This document shows positions 1-6,855 of a DNA stretch of 21,278 nt, one piece after another. The stretch lies in assembly GCA_030612485.1 (NCBI GenBank), contig JAUWNS010000018.1, forward strand, positions 1 through 21,278, given 5' to 3'. The translations under genes and the position numbers were made by a program. How positions within the stretch are numbered: the first letter of the stretch is position 1; each line of letters starts with the position of its first letter. The notes under the pieces were generated by a model. It worked only from the letters and a program-made list of their open reading frames with translations, ran no database searches and was not told the DNA's origin. Origin of the DNA: Candidatus Bipolaricaulota bacterium (lineage in GTDB: Bacteria > Bipolaricaulota > Bipolaricaulia > UBA7950 > UBA9294).

Positions 1-71
1 GATTTCACGATATCGATGGCGATGGATTTGCTGTAGGCAGTGCTCGGAGCCCTTCTCCTTGCGAAGTAAAA

Positions 72-194
72 GCTTTCACCGCCGAGGACGCGGAGCACGC
101 AGAGAGGGGGAGCAGGGTTGAGTGATTGAGCGAGTGAGTGATTGAACCTCCCAATCTCCCGATCATTCAATCTTCCGATCTCTCAATTCCTCAG
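72..194 (+). repeat. Dispersed repeat, copy A (right end missing)
   Basis: The first 35 bases are identical to those of copy C at 15042. The rest is made of short TGATTGAG / CTCAATC-type words that match copy C closely, with about 16 extra bases near 165-180. Copy C continues into a right-hand arm complementary to its left arm; copy A stops matching at CCTCAG (194), so that arm is missing. Bases 1-71 to its left show no gene I can identify. The repeat ends only 7 bases before the higA-like start codon. Confidence 0.8.
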
Positions 195-201
195 GACAGT
201 T

Positions 202-507
202 ATGGCAGAAGAGAAGCTCAAGCCAGTGCATCCCGGAGAGGTGTTGCTAGAAGAATTTCTGAACCCAATGGGATTGAGTCAGAATCGTGTGGCGATCGAT
301 ATTGGGGTGCCGGCGCGACGCATCAATGAGATTGTGTTAGCAAAACGCCGAATCACGGCAGATACGGCGCTACGGCTTGCACGCTACTTTGGCACGTCGC
401 CGCAGTTCTGGTTAGGACTGCAGATGGACTATGATTTGGACGTAACAGAGGATGCCATAGCGAAGCGGTTGGAGCGAGAAGTGAGGCCGTATGCTGTAGC
501 CAGGTAA
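202..507 (+). CDS. higA: HigA-family antitoxin (XRE helix-turn-helix), apparently without its toxin
   Basis: 101 residues, the usual length for HigA antidotes. The opening (KPVHPGEVLLEEFL) and the helix-turn-helix with GLSQNRVAIDIGVPARRINEI, then RRITADTALRLARYFGTSPQFWLGLQ, are the family signature. Such proteins bind DNA, repress their own operon and neutralise a HigB RNase. I start it at 202 because AGGA sits 7 bases upstream and because an earlier in-frame ATG at 142 lies inside the dispersed repeat, which would give an unrelated N-terminus. HigB normally lies just upstream, but here only repeat and 71 unassigned bases precede the gene. It is therefore either an orphan or separated from a toxin gene beyond the left edge. 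Family assignment is firm; the role here is inferred. Confidence 0.9.
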   Translation: MAEEKLKPVHPGEVLLEEFLNPMGLSQNRVAIDIGVPARRINEIVLAKRRITADTALRLARYFGTSPQFWLGLQMDYDLDVTEDAIAKRLEREVRPYAVAR

Positions 508-621
508 CTGAAGCCACCATCTCTATTTACCCCGACGCCTCGCGCAGCAAGATCGTGCCAGACAAGGTTGTATATGCCAGTATCAGAGCCTGTAACAGGA
601 ATAATGGTTACAGGAGTGGAA

Positions 622-650
622 TTGACCGACGGAATCGAGCCTCGTACTAT
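622..650 (+). promoter_or_regulatory. Likely sigma-70 promoter for the AbiTii gene
   Basis: TTGACC at 622-627, a 17-base spacer, then TACTAT at 645-650. Transcription would begin near 657. This supports translation from 697 and argues against an in-frame ATG at 568, which lies upstream of the promoter. Confidence 0.5.
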
Positions 651-660
651 ATTACAGCGT

Positions 661-683
661 TGCGGACTAATCATTGTTAGCCC
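661..683 (+). other. Partial attC-like end upstream of the AbiTii gene
   Basis: ACTAATCATTGTTAG at 666-680 also occurs exactly at the 3' end of the attC-like site at 9110-9172 (there on the minus strand), and the bases just before it (GTTGC) match too. It ends in GTTAGCC, close to the integron core GTTRRRY, 14 bases before the AbiTii start. I could not find a convincing left arm, so this may be a decayed or rearranged site. Confidence 0.4.
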
Positions 684-696
684 GGTCGGGGGGACG

Positions 697-1770
697 ATGG
701 AGGCAGAGAACCAAAGACAGTCGAGACTGAAGATGGCACGGGCGGCTGCGTTTCAGCTCCTCGACGCACTCGAGTCTGGCGCGGCTCCCGTTTCACAGTC
801 CCTGATGCGGGCCAAGCGGCTCTCCCGGCTACTCCGAGATAAGGATGCACAGGCATGGCTCGACCTGGAAATGAAGGGATACCCGAGCGATTTCGCCTTC
901 TCGTCACTCGGTTCCTGTCAGCGCTACGCAGTTGAAGGCGGCCGAGTATCGTCCGGTGGCAATTACTATAGCCAAAGCCTGCCCAGGATTGAGGCGGAGT
1001 CTCAGGCAGCCAAATCGGCGCTGACGTCGGGGAGGCCCGCGGACGCACCGGTACCCCCTGTTTCGGGCTTCGTTGCGGCCAACGCGACCTTGAAGGTGTT
1101 GAGCGGGGTGGCCCAGCAACAGGCGGACCTTCGATCGGCCTACACGATTTGGACCTCACTTCTTGCGTCGATGTGTGCAGCGATTCACTCTTACGCGTCC
1201 GACGTTAACCTGGCTCTTGAGCTGGGGGATGTGGCTGAGAACATCTTCGAAGCGGCACGTCGCGACGTGGATGTCTTTGTGCGATCACACTGCCCTGCCG
1301 CAGTGCAGCAGCTGTTGTCGATTACTGAGAGAATGCGCGACTCGGACGCCGAGTCTCTGAGTGCCGCACTCACATCCTGCCGACGACTGCTTGCCTCCGT
1401 CGCGGATGCCGTGTTTCCGCCCAGTGACGAGAAATACGTAGACGGTAAGAGCAGGAGACGCAAGGTCGGACCAGATGAATACAAGAATCGTTTGCTCGCC
1501 TACGTCGAGCAAACTGTGACGAGTTCGGGATCACGCACGATTCTGTCAACTAACATCGAGCACCTGGCAGCACGCCTGGATGCGGTTTACGAGAAGGCCT
1601 GCAAGGGAGTTCACGTAGACGTCTCCATCGACGAGGCGCGCCTAGCCGTGATTGGCACGTACCTTCTTGTTGCAGAGGTGGCTCGCGTCACAGCGGATGG
1701 TCTGCCCTCCCCTTCCACACAAGCGGCGCAGGAATCGGATGATGACATGACCGACAAAGGCGAGGGCTAA
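697..1770 (+). CDS. AbiTii-domain protein (putative abortive-infection protein)
   Basis: 357 residues. Residues about 12-75 resemble the AbiTii domain: a helical start, a serine-rich turn with paired Arg-Leu helices (SLMRAKRLSRLL), then AWLDLEMKGYPSDF, which fits the family pattern of W, LE and GYP. The middle and C-terminal parts are helical, including a segment reading SCRRLLASVADAVFPP that I associate with longer AbiTii-containing proteins. The domain was named from abortive phage-infection proteins and its biochemistry is largely unknown. The start at 697 has a G-rich ribosome site (GGGGGG) and a promoter at 622-650. The TAA stop lies inside the attC-like site that follows, a common arrangement in gene cassettes. 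It runs opposite to most neighbours. Phage defence is inferred from the domain name and the setting. Confidence 0.7.
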   Translation: MEAENQRQSRLKMARAAAFQLLDALESGAAPVSQSLMRAKRLSRLLRDKDAQAWLDLEMKGYPSDFAFSSLGSCQRYAVEGGRVSSGGNYYSQSLPRIEAESQAAKSALTSGRPADAPVPPVSGFVAANATLKVLSGVAQQQADLRSAYTIWTSLLASMCAAIHSYASDVNLALELGDVAENIFEAARRDVDVFVRSHCPAAVQQLLSITERMRDSDAESLSAALTSCRRLLASVADAVFPPSDEKYVDGKSRRRKVGPDEYKNRLLAYVEQTVTSSGSRTILSTNIEHLAARLDAVYEKACKGVHVDVSIDEARLAVIGTYLLVAEVARVTADGLPSPSTQAAQESDDDMTDKGEG

Positions 1771-1826
1771 CAAGCGGATCGAGCAGACGGCGCTGCGCGC
1801 CGTAGCTCATCCGCCCAACGCTGAGC
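1767..1826 (+). other. attC-like integron recombination site
   Basis: CTAACAA at the left end overlaps the stop codon of the AbiTii gene. A strong interrupted hairpin follows: GCGGAT (1774-1779) with ATCCGC (1809-1814), GAGC (1781-1784) with GCTC (1805-1808), and ACGGCGC (1787-1793) with GCGCCGT (1797-1803) around a 3-base loop. The left arm has an unpaired C at 1780, the kind of extra-helical base that orients attC sites, and implies plus orientation. The right core (GCTGAGC at 1820-1826) departs from GTTRRRY, so it may be decayed. Bases 1827-1948 show nothing else. Confidence 0.6.
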
Positions 1827-1948
1827 GCGTCGCTTTACGTTTGGTGAAGGGGAAGGCAACTATACGCCGCTACGTCACATCGGGCGGGAGATTGGCGTGC
1901 AGTTGCTGGCGTCGCATGATTTCAGATAGCTGATTTCCGCAACCCCAG

Positions 1949-2260
1949 TCATCTCTTCCGAAGCCGTGGGATCCACATTGGTACTTCCCGCATGTACTGC
2001 TCATACTCCTCGCCAAAACGCGAAAGCAGCAGCCTTTCTTCGTAGCGTGAGATGTAATGCAAGAACGCGATCGCAATAACCCACACTATTACAGCAGCCA
2101 GTGATATACTCAGTATCAGAAGACCAAGATACAGCAGGATCTCGCTTAGATATACCGGATGCCGAACGACACTGAACATGCCCTTCTTGATCACGCCAGG
2201 CGTCTTTCTCTCCTCACCAAACACGATGGATAGGCCCGTTCTCGCTAAGTAGCCCGACAC
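1949..2260 (-). pseudogene. C-terminal part of an isoprenylcysteine methyltransferase-like (PEMT/ICMT) gene
   Basis: About 103 codons matching the C-terminal half of the ICMT/PEMT-like membrane methyltransferases. The sequence reads SGYLARTGLSIVFGEER, GMFSVVRHPVYL (the RHPxY SAM-binding signature), two hydrophobic segments, then YEERLLLSRFGEEYEQYMREV, WIPRL. These enzymes are usually 180-200 residues with more membrane helices in front; here the frame is blocked by TAA at 2276-2278. A GTG at 2260 could start translation, but there is no good ribosome site. The matching N-terminal part (GQIVLACLFAATWITDTFFF to YVPL) lies 4.4 kb upstream on the same strand at 6821-6648. I therefore regard this as the 3' part of a gene split by the operon between them. 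Confidence 0.7.
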
Positions 2261-2596
2261 CTTACGGGACGAGTTTTAAACTCTCAGAACCATTCCGGTC
2301 TGTGAATAAGCAACTCACATTCAGATTCTCTACTTCCGAAGTTGCTAGGGCAACTGCGACTGCTGTGTGGGGCAGTATCCAGACCCCCATTAAAGAGCGT
2401 TCTAGTGTCGCAATTGCTTTCCAGACCCTTCAAGTCACAAACTCTACACTCCCTCCTGTAACAGGCTGACAGAAACAGCACTGCATCCGCCACTACATCA
2501 ATCAATGGGCGTCTTCACTTGCCCGTCGTGCAAACCGAAGGGATACACCGCTAGCACCTCACTCCATTCGGGGGATAACAGAAGGGAGAAAGGATC
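2261..2596. other. Intergenic stretch between the four-gene operon and the broken methyltransferase
   Basis: No convincing gene. A 73-codon reading frame on the minus strand (2505-2284) is neither hydrophobic nor family-like and I do not accept it. The stretch should contain the left boundary of the inserted block, probably near 2262-2280, where methyltransferase homology begins. GTTCTAGTG at 2399-2407 occurs again at 6644-6652, at the other boundary. Confidence 0.5.
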
Positions 2597-3928
2597 TTAC
2601 ACATTGCTCCTCTCGGCTGCATTGCAGCCTCTCATGAAAGCGGTTCTGATCGCCTTTTCTAGGGAACAATAGCCATCGGTATCCCCATTCGGAAGGGTGA
2701 GAATCTTCTCTGCCTCATTGTCAACGACTGCTTGCAGAAAATACGAGACTAGATGCTCGGCTATGAAGCATCGCGCAGCTCTTCCGAGACCTTGTGAGGC
2801 GCAGAAGCTCTCCACCAGGCAGTCAACCAAGGGAACATTCTTATTTTGGTCAAACGAGCAAGATGCTCGCTGTATAGCCTCTTGAATGCCATTCTCAATG
2901 ACTTCTCTGTACCGTAGCAGGTGGAGATCTTTGACAAGGCTCTCTACTTGATTGTTGTCAATGACAGCTCCCCAATTTGTCTGCGCTGACCAGTGATTTC
3001 GGATATCCAAAGGTGCCCTGTGGTCATCAAAGCGTATCGGCGTTTCCTCCGATCTTGCGCCTGTGTATGGATGGTCTGTGACGGACCACCGTAGATTCGG
3101 ACCTTGAAAGCCCATAGAAAGCGCTACACGCCAACGAAGATGACCAAAGAGCTCAACAACACCCCAAGAGATTTGCGTGTCCCCGTCACAACAAATGATA
3201 ACTCTATGAATAAATGGGTCAGCCATGGGGAGAGTTGAATCGCCACTACAAGCTTGGCAAGGCACTCCATAGTATGGCAGTTTGTCACTACGGATGAATT
3301 CGCGCACTTCAGAGAACTGCTCACTGAAAACCAGTTCTGGAGATAGCTTGGTGGCAAGCAACTCAAAGGCGATCTTGCAGATCGCCCTGCTGAGCCGTTT
3401 TACATCGAGAGTCTGCCCAATCATCTCTATCAAGGGATCATGCCTCTTTTTTTGCTGCGCACACGCGACTTGGATTCCGGCATTTGGGCGATCCCTCTCT
3501 ATTCTTGCACGCTTCGTCTTAATAATCCTGTTTGCACTTGCCCTACCTTCATCCAACGAGGGAGCAATTACCTGGTATGAGGTGCTGCTTGCCTCATTCG
3601 AAGTTTGCCTTGTTAAGGTCCTAATTGAAGATTCTAGCTCAGAGGATAGCGAAAGTTGTTCTCCAGTGGGTGAGGAGTACTTTATCGTTGGGACTTCACC
3701 CTTGTGGTTTGGAATATGCAGAATGCATCGCGCGAGCAGGCATGGCAGCCAGTCAACCAGTGCTTCATCAACCTGGCTACCAAGCTCGCCGTTGCAGTCA
3801 CGACAAACGATGTTCTCGCTTCGACAACGTCCCCCAGCATCCACGGAAAGGGAGTAAGGGATGATATCCTCAATAGAAGCGACCGCTTTTTCTAGTTCCG
3901 TTTGACAGTAGAGACACTTGCTTGTCAC
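2597..3928 (-). CDS. HNH-endonuclease-like zinc protein, last gene of the four-gene operon
   Basis: 443 residues. The N-terminal 60 residues resemble stand-alone HNH nucleases of the HNH_5 type: Cys5-x2-Cys8, then SIEDIIPYSL, then NIVCRDCN (Cys42, Cys45, Asn46) and LGSQVDEAL. In most relatives the middle motif is EHIIP, whose His activates water; here it is Glu20-Asp21, so catalysis may be altered or lost. The remaining 380 residues are unfamiliar, with a CQACSG pair (a possible second metal site) and mixed helical and strand segments. Translation starts at GTG, with AGGAG 8 bases upstream. The start is 2 bases after the preceding small gene stops, so the two are surely co-transcribed. It could be the effector nuclease of the system or a metal-bound sensor. 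HNH resemblance is good; activity is unproven. Confidence 0.65.
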   Translation of the reverse strand: MTSKCLYCQTELEKAVASIEDIIPYSLSVDAGGRCRSENIVCRDCNGELGSQVDEALVDWLPCLLARCILHIPNHKGEVPTIKYSSPTGEQLSLSSELESSIRTLTRQTSNEASSTSYQVIAPSLDEGRASANRIIKTKRARIERDRPNAGIQVACAQQKKRHDPLIEMIGQTLDVKRLSRAICKIAFELLATKLSPELVFSEQFSEVREFIRSDKLPYYGVPCQACSGDSTLPMADPFIHRVIICCDGDTQISWGVVELFGHLRWRVALSMGFQGPNLRWSVTDHPYTGARSEETPIRFDDHRAPLDIRNHWSAQTNWGAVIDNNQVESLVKDLHLLRYREVIENGIQEAIQRASCSFDQNKNVPLVDCLVESFCASQGLGRAARCFIAEHLVSYFLQAVVDNEAEKILTLPNGDTDGYCSLEKAIRTAFMRGCNAAERSNV

Positions 3929-3930
3929 TC

Positions 3931-4137
3931 CTACTCTCCTAGTGAGTATGACTCTGGTCTTTCAGCTATCACTGTACGTCGCCTGCATATGGAGTGCAAG
4001 ATGCTTTCCACAGCAACCCGGCCACACCGCAGATTCCCACCCACATCGTCGACAAGAAGCTGGAAAATGCCCTCAAATCCTTTCGCCAAGCAACGGCGGT
4101 AGCGGTGTTGCCTATATCGGAGGTTCCTCTCGATCAT
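3931..4137 (-). CDS. Small basic protein (68 aa) inside the four-gene operon
   Basis: The reading frame starts at ATG 4137, sharing the 4-base ATGA with the stop of the phosphoribosyltransferase-NUDIX gene, and ends at TAG 3931, 2 bases before the GTG of the HNH-like gene. The product is strongly basic at its N-terminus (RNLRYRQHRYRR), has a mixed middle (GFEGIFQLLVDDVGGNL) and a second Arg cluster (CRRRTVIAERPES). I recognise no family. Its case as a gene rests on position: it fills the gap between two genes exactly and is joined on both sides by coupling-type junctions. It has no separate ribosome site, in keeping with translational coupling. It could be a nucleic-acid-binding or adaptor subunit, or a chance frame. 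Confidence 0.55.
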   Translation of the reverse strand: MIERNLRYRQHRYRRCLAKGFEGIFQLLVDDVGGNLRCGRVAVESILHSICRRRTVIAERPESYSLGE

Positions 4138-5219
4138 AGAGCGTTGACCCGTTGAAGTGCTGGCAGCACTCCTCTCTTCAGTAGGTTCCCCACGACTATG
4201 CCTTCCTCGTGATTGCTTTGCCCGATCCACCTGAGTTCGACGATCTCTGATGACGGTCTTGGCGTGCCGTGAACTTCCACGTTGTAGACATCCATCGCCA
4301 TTGGCACATCCTCGAATGTCGCCCGATCCTCGAACCGGCCGAACCACCTTATTCCACTGACTTGGACGTCCAACTCCTCAGCGAGTTCTCGACGCAGCGT
4401 CTCCTCTTGGCTCTCGCCGGGCTCGGGTTTGCCACCCGGCAATATCCACGCGGTGCGACCCGGCAAATTCTTGCGAACAACCAAGATTCGCCTGCCATCG
4501 CGAATTAACCCGGCAACCTTCGTAATACTATGGGACCGTTCCGGTAGGCTCGGCATGTCCAAGTACTTTCCCGATACAGCTTTGACGCGCCTCTCCACCC
4601 CGAAGGCAAGATCGCCTGCGTCGAAGTCGAGACCCGTCAACCAGCCATTAGCTCTGCGCCGCAAGCCGTTCCACATCGTATGAAGCACAAGGCCAGGAAA
4701 GCACTCCCTAAGTCGGGAAGCCGCAGCGGCTGTACTGAACGGCGCGGCAACCTGGACCGTAAGTGGCTCCGGGAGTCCCGCCTGCCTTGCTGTGCGAATG
4801 TTTTGCAGAACGCACTCCATCGTATCACCAGAATTCACGACCAGATCAAACACCACGTAGTGTGCGCTCGACACGGCTGGCATTTCAGCGTAGAGGATGT
4901 CCAATCCGTGCGGCTTCTCACTGCGGACGGGAAAGACAAGTCCAAGGGGGGCACTTGGTAGCTCCCGCCATAGAGCGCGTAGGAACACAACGCCGCCTCG
5001 CATCACAATCACGGGTACAAGCACCGCACCTGTCGACGTGTTGCGGAGGGATCTAATGACAAGGCGAGCGAAATGGTCTGAGATCGTTAGCACCACCGCG
5101 CGCGTCCTCACAGCCTTTGGCTGGGCAAGTCTTAGATCTGTCCACAGTTGCGCAACCTCGCGGCCGCCGTGAAGGGCGACGTGAGCCTCTGCTGCAATAC
5201 GCAGATCTTCGAAGATCAT
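4134..5219 (-). CDS. Uracil-phosphoribosyltransferase-like domain fused to a NUDIX hydrolase
   Basis: 361 residues, two domains. Residues about 1-215 follow the uracil PRTase plan: VPVIVMRGG (68-76), a PSAPLGLVFPVRSE segment (88-101), YAEMP, a PRPP-loop equivalent VFDLVVNSGDT (123-133, where UPRTases have DxxLATGGT) and GLDFDAGDLAFG (196-207, like the GLGDAGDR uracil-binding end). Residues about 230-355 are a NUDIX hydrolase with a near-perfect box at 263-285 (Gly263, Glu269, Arg277-Glu278, Glu281-Glu282; Asp284 replaces the usual Gly). The protein could make or bind a phosphoribosyl product and cleave a nucleoside-diphosphate derivative. It starts in a 4-base ATGA overlap with the toroid gene and has a strong GGAGG site upstream. 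The domain calls are solid; the joint function is unknown to me. Confidence 0.8.
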   Translation of the reverse strand: MIFEDLRIAAEAHVALHGGREVAQLWTDLRLAQPKAVRTRAVVLTISDHFARLVIRSLRNTSTGAVLVPVIVMRGGVVFLRALWRELPSAPLGLVFPVRSEKPHGLDILYAEMPAVSSAHYVVFDLVVNSGDTMECVLQNIRTARQAGLPEPLTVQVAAPFSTAAAASRLRECFPGLVLHTMWNGLRRRANGWLTGLDFDAGDLAFGVERRVKAVSGKYLDMPSLPERSHSITKVAGLIRDGRRILVVRKNLPGRTAWILPGGKPEPGESQEETLRRELAEELDVQVSGIRWFGRFEDRATFEDVPMAMDVYNVEVHGTPRPSSEIVELRWIGQSNHEEGIVVGNLLKRGVLPALQRVNAL

Positions 5220-6571
5220 TCGCTGTTCCCCCCTCCACGCGCATGCAGGACAACCTGGTACAGTGTCAATGCGAGGCCCCCAAAACCAGCGACGGCTGCC
5301 AGAATATCGGCGTATTCCGGTAGCTGTAGGTGACGGCGGAGCGCAATGTAGCAGATGACCAATAGGGTTGTCGCAATGCCCACGGTCACGCTGGGTTTGC
5401 GTACTGTGTTCCAGAAAGCTCGGAGCAAACCCTTCCAGGATCGGCGCACCTCACGATCCAGTAGATGGTTGATTTGTTGCTGGACAGCAGACAACTCTCT
5501 CCGGAGGCCTACGAGTTCCTCGGACAACACCACGGATGCCCGCTCTCGTTCAATGCGATCCTGAAAATGCCGGAGAGCGACAACCGCTTCTTTCACGGCC
5601 CAGATCGGCTCTGTGGCATGGAAAGCATCAGCGCTCCAGTAATTGCCATTGACTTGCCGGCTGAGAACGTCGTTTACTGCATGGACGACTGGTTGAGCGA
5701 TTAGGCTTGAACCAAGTGATAGAAGGGCGACTAGTCCGCGCTCCATCGAGACTTGTGTCCAAATCACACTGGTCCCGCGGCAGGGGCCATTAGGGATCAG
5801 GTATCGCTCGTTGAATTGGGGCTGATCCCCAATGTGTTGATTCAGCCACTCTATGGTCGCTCTTAGCGAGGCAGGATTGCGACCGCACGCAAGAAGCCCA
5901 TCTATCGCCTCTGAAGTGTGGGCGACGGTACCGGGTTTCCCGCTCGTGTATCCCCATGAGTGATCCGTGTTCCGAGCCTTTATCAGCCAGGCTTGCCCCT
6001 GTTGGATGCTATCGCGACCCTGCTGTGTGAGACCTACGATTCTCGTCATCGCTTGCAGGGCAAACGAAGTACTTGTGACATCGCTTTCTGCGTCTCTCGC
6101 GGTATTGCCCCAGCCACCATCCTCATTTTCAGCCTTGAGAAGCCACTCGATGCCGTCCTGGATCGCAGCCAGTGGCTGGCGAGCTCCAGAATCGAGCAAG
6201 GCGCGTAGGCTCAAACCGGTGATGCGAGTGAGGCTGCACTTGTTGTGGAGGCTGAGTTTTGACCAGCCTCCATCCTTGCACTGGCACATCACTAAGAAAT
6301 GCGTGGCCATTGTGATGATTTCGGAGTCAGGAGGCTCGCCACATGCCAGCAGCGACAGCACTCCATGCGACGTGCCTGTGCCGCTGGAAGGCTTGTCGTT
6401 CTCGTTTAGAAACTGGTTCCAACCGCCCACATCGGATGTGTCCTCACGGTCTACGATGTTGAAAGTCTGCTGTAGGTAGCCGCGAGCACCGTCAAGTGCG
6501 TACCTGACTGAAGCCTCAAGTTGGCTCAGCGTTTCGAGAACACCGACAGCGGAATCGACCTTAGTTTGCAT
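5216..6571 (-). CDS. Terpene-cyclase-like alpha-toroid protein with coiled coil and C-terminal membrane anchor
   Basis: 451 residues. Residues about 20-335 carry prenyltransferase/squalene-oxidase-type repeats: short helices spaced by QW-like turns (DGGW at 100-103, EDGGWG at 150-155, HSWGY at 204-208) and small-residue helix starts (SDVTSTSFALQAM). I see neither a DxDD acid motif of squalene-hopene cyclases nor the zinc ligands of protein prenyltransferases, so it is more likely a binding toroid than a cyclase. Residues 336-378 look like a coiled coil; 393-411 and 421-443 are membrane helices with a short charged tail. I start it at 6571 because GGGAGG lies 7 bases upstream and a promoter sits at 6614-6643; in-frame codons up to 6643 would lie within the promoter. 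It is the first gene of the operon, a plausible membrane sensor or effector. Confidence 0.75.
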   Translation of the reverse strand: MQTKVDSAVGVLETLSQLEASVRYALDGARGYLQQTFNIVDREDTSDVGGWNQFLNENDKPSSGTGTSHGVLSLLACGEPPDSEIITMATHFLVMCQCKDGGWSKLSLHNKCSLTRITGLSLRALLDSGARQPLAAIQDGIEWLLKAENEDGGWGNTARDAESDVTSTSFALQAMTRIVGLTQQGRDSIQQGQAWLIKARNTDHSWGYTSGKPGTVAHTSEAIDGLLACGRNPASLRATIEWLNQHIGDQPQFNERYLIPNGPCRGTSVIWTQVSMERGLVALLSLGSSLIAQPVVHAVNDVLSRQVNGNYWSADAFHATEPIWAVKEAVVALRHFQDRIERERASVVLSEELVGLRRELSAVQQQINHLLDREVRRSWKGLLRAFWNTVRKPSVTVGIATTLLVICYIALRRHLQLPEYADILAAVAGFGGLALTLYQVVLHARGGGNSE

Positions 6572-6613
6572 ATATAATCCTCCCAGGGAATGATGAGATT
6601 GCAAACATGCAAC

Positions 6614-6643
6614 ATAGTAAACGGTGGTTGAAACGTCTGTCAA
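6614..6643 (-). promoter_or_regulatory. Promoter of the four-gene operon
   Basis: Reading the minus strand: TTGACA (6643-6638, a perfect -35), an 18-base spacer, TACTAT (6619-6614). Transcription would start near 6607, about 36 bases before the toroid ATG. The -35 begins 5 bases after the last codon that still matches the interrupted methyltransferase gene, so the operon carries its own promoter right at the edge of the inserted block. Confidence 0.65.
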
Positions 6644-6647
6644 GTTC

Positions 6648-6821
6648 TAGTGGCACGTACTGGTTGAGGAAGGTCGAGTACTGAAAAAAGAACGTGTCGG
6701 TTATCCACGTTGCCGCAAACAGGCAGGCCAGCACTATCTGTCCAGCATCGCTAATTGTATGCTCGCCGGTAAGATCCTCCCGCTGTTGCTGTGCTTTCCT
6801 CTGTATATGGTGGTGAGGCAT
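6648..6821 (-). pseudogene. N-terminal part of the interrupted ICMT/PEMT-like methyltransferase gene
   Basis: Starting at ATG 6821 behind an AGGAGG site, 58 codons encode a charged lead-in and then DAGQIVLACLFAATWITDTF and STFLNQYVPL, the usual first membrane helix and following loop of ICMT/PEMT-like methyltransferases. After YVPL the frame continues to 6561 with an unrelated Arg/Cys-rich tail that overlaps the promoter and start of the toroid gene, so homology ends near 6648. The next expected segment (about 13-15 residues, then SGYLAR) reappears near 2254, 4.4 kb downstream on the same strand. It follows the attC-like site at 6856-6908 and was probably once one cassette gene. That the halves were one gene is inferred from family knowledge and order, not from an alignment. 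Confidence 0.65.
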
Positions 6822-6855
6822 GTTCTTTCGCTCCTCCTACTCCATGATGGAATGT

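Noticed and set aside
568..696. Upstream extension of the AbiTii gene from ATG 568
   Set aside because: It would begin upstream of a good promoter (622-650), run through an attC-like end, and add residues unlike the family.
2284..2505. 73-codon minus-strand frame
   Set aside because: No family features, no good ribosome site, and no membrane helices that would supply the missing middle of the methyltransferase.
3282..3857. 191-codon plus-strand frame opposite the HNH-like gene
   Set aside because: Antisense to a better-supported gene; low-complexity Ser/Leu composition and no motif.
5216..6643. Longer form of the toroid protein starting at 6643
   Set aside because: Its first 24 codons overlap the promoter and lack a ribosome site, while ATG 6571 has GGGAGG at good spacing.
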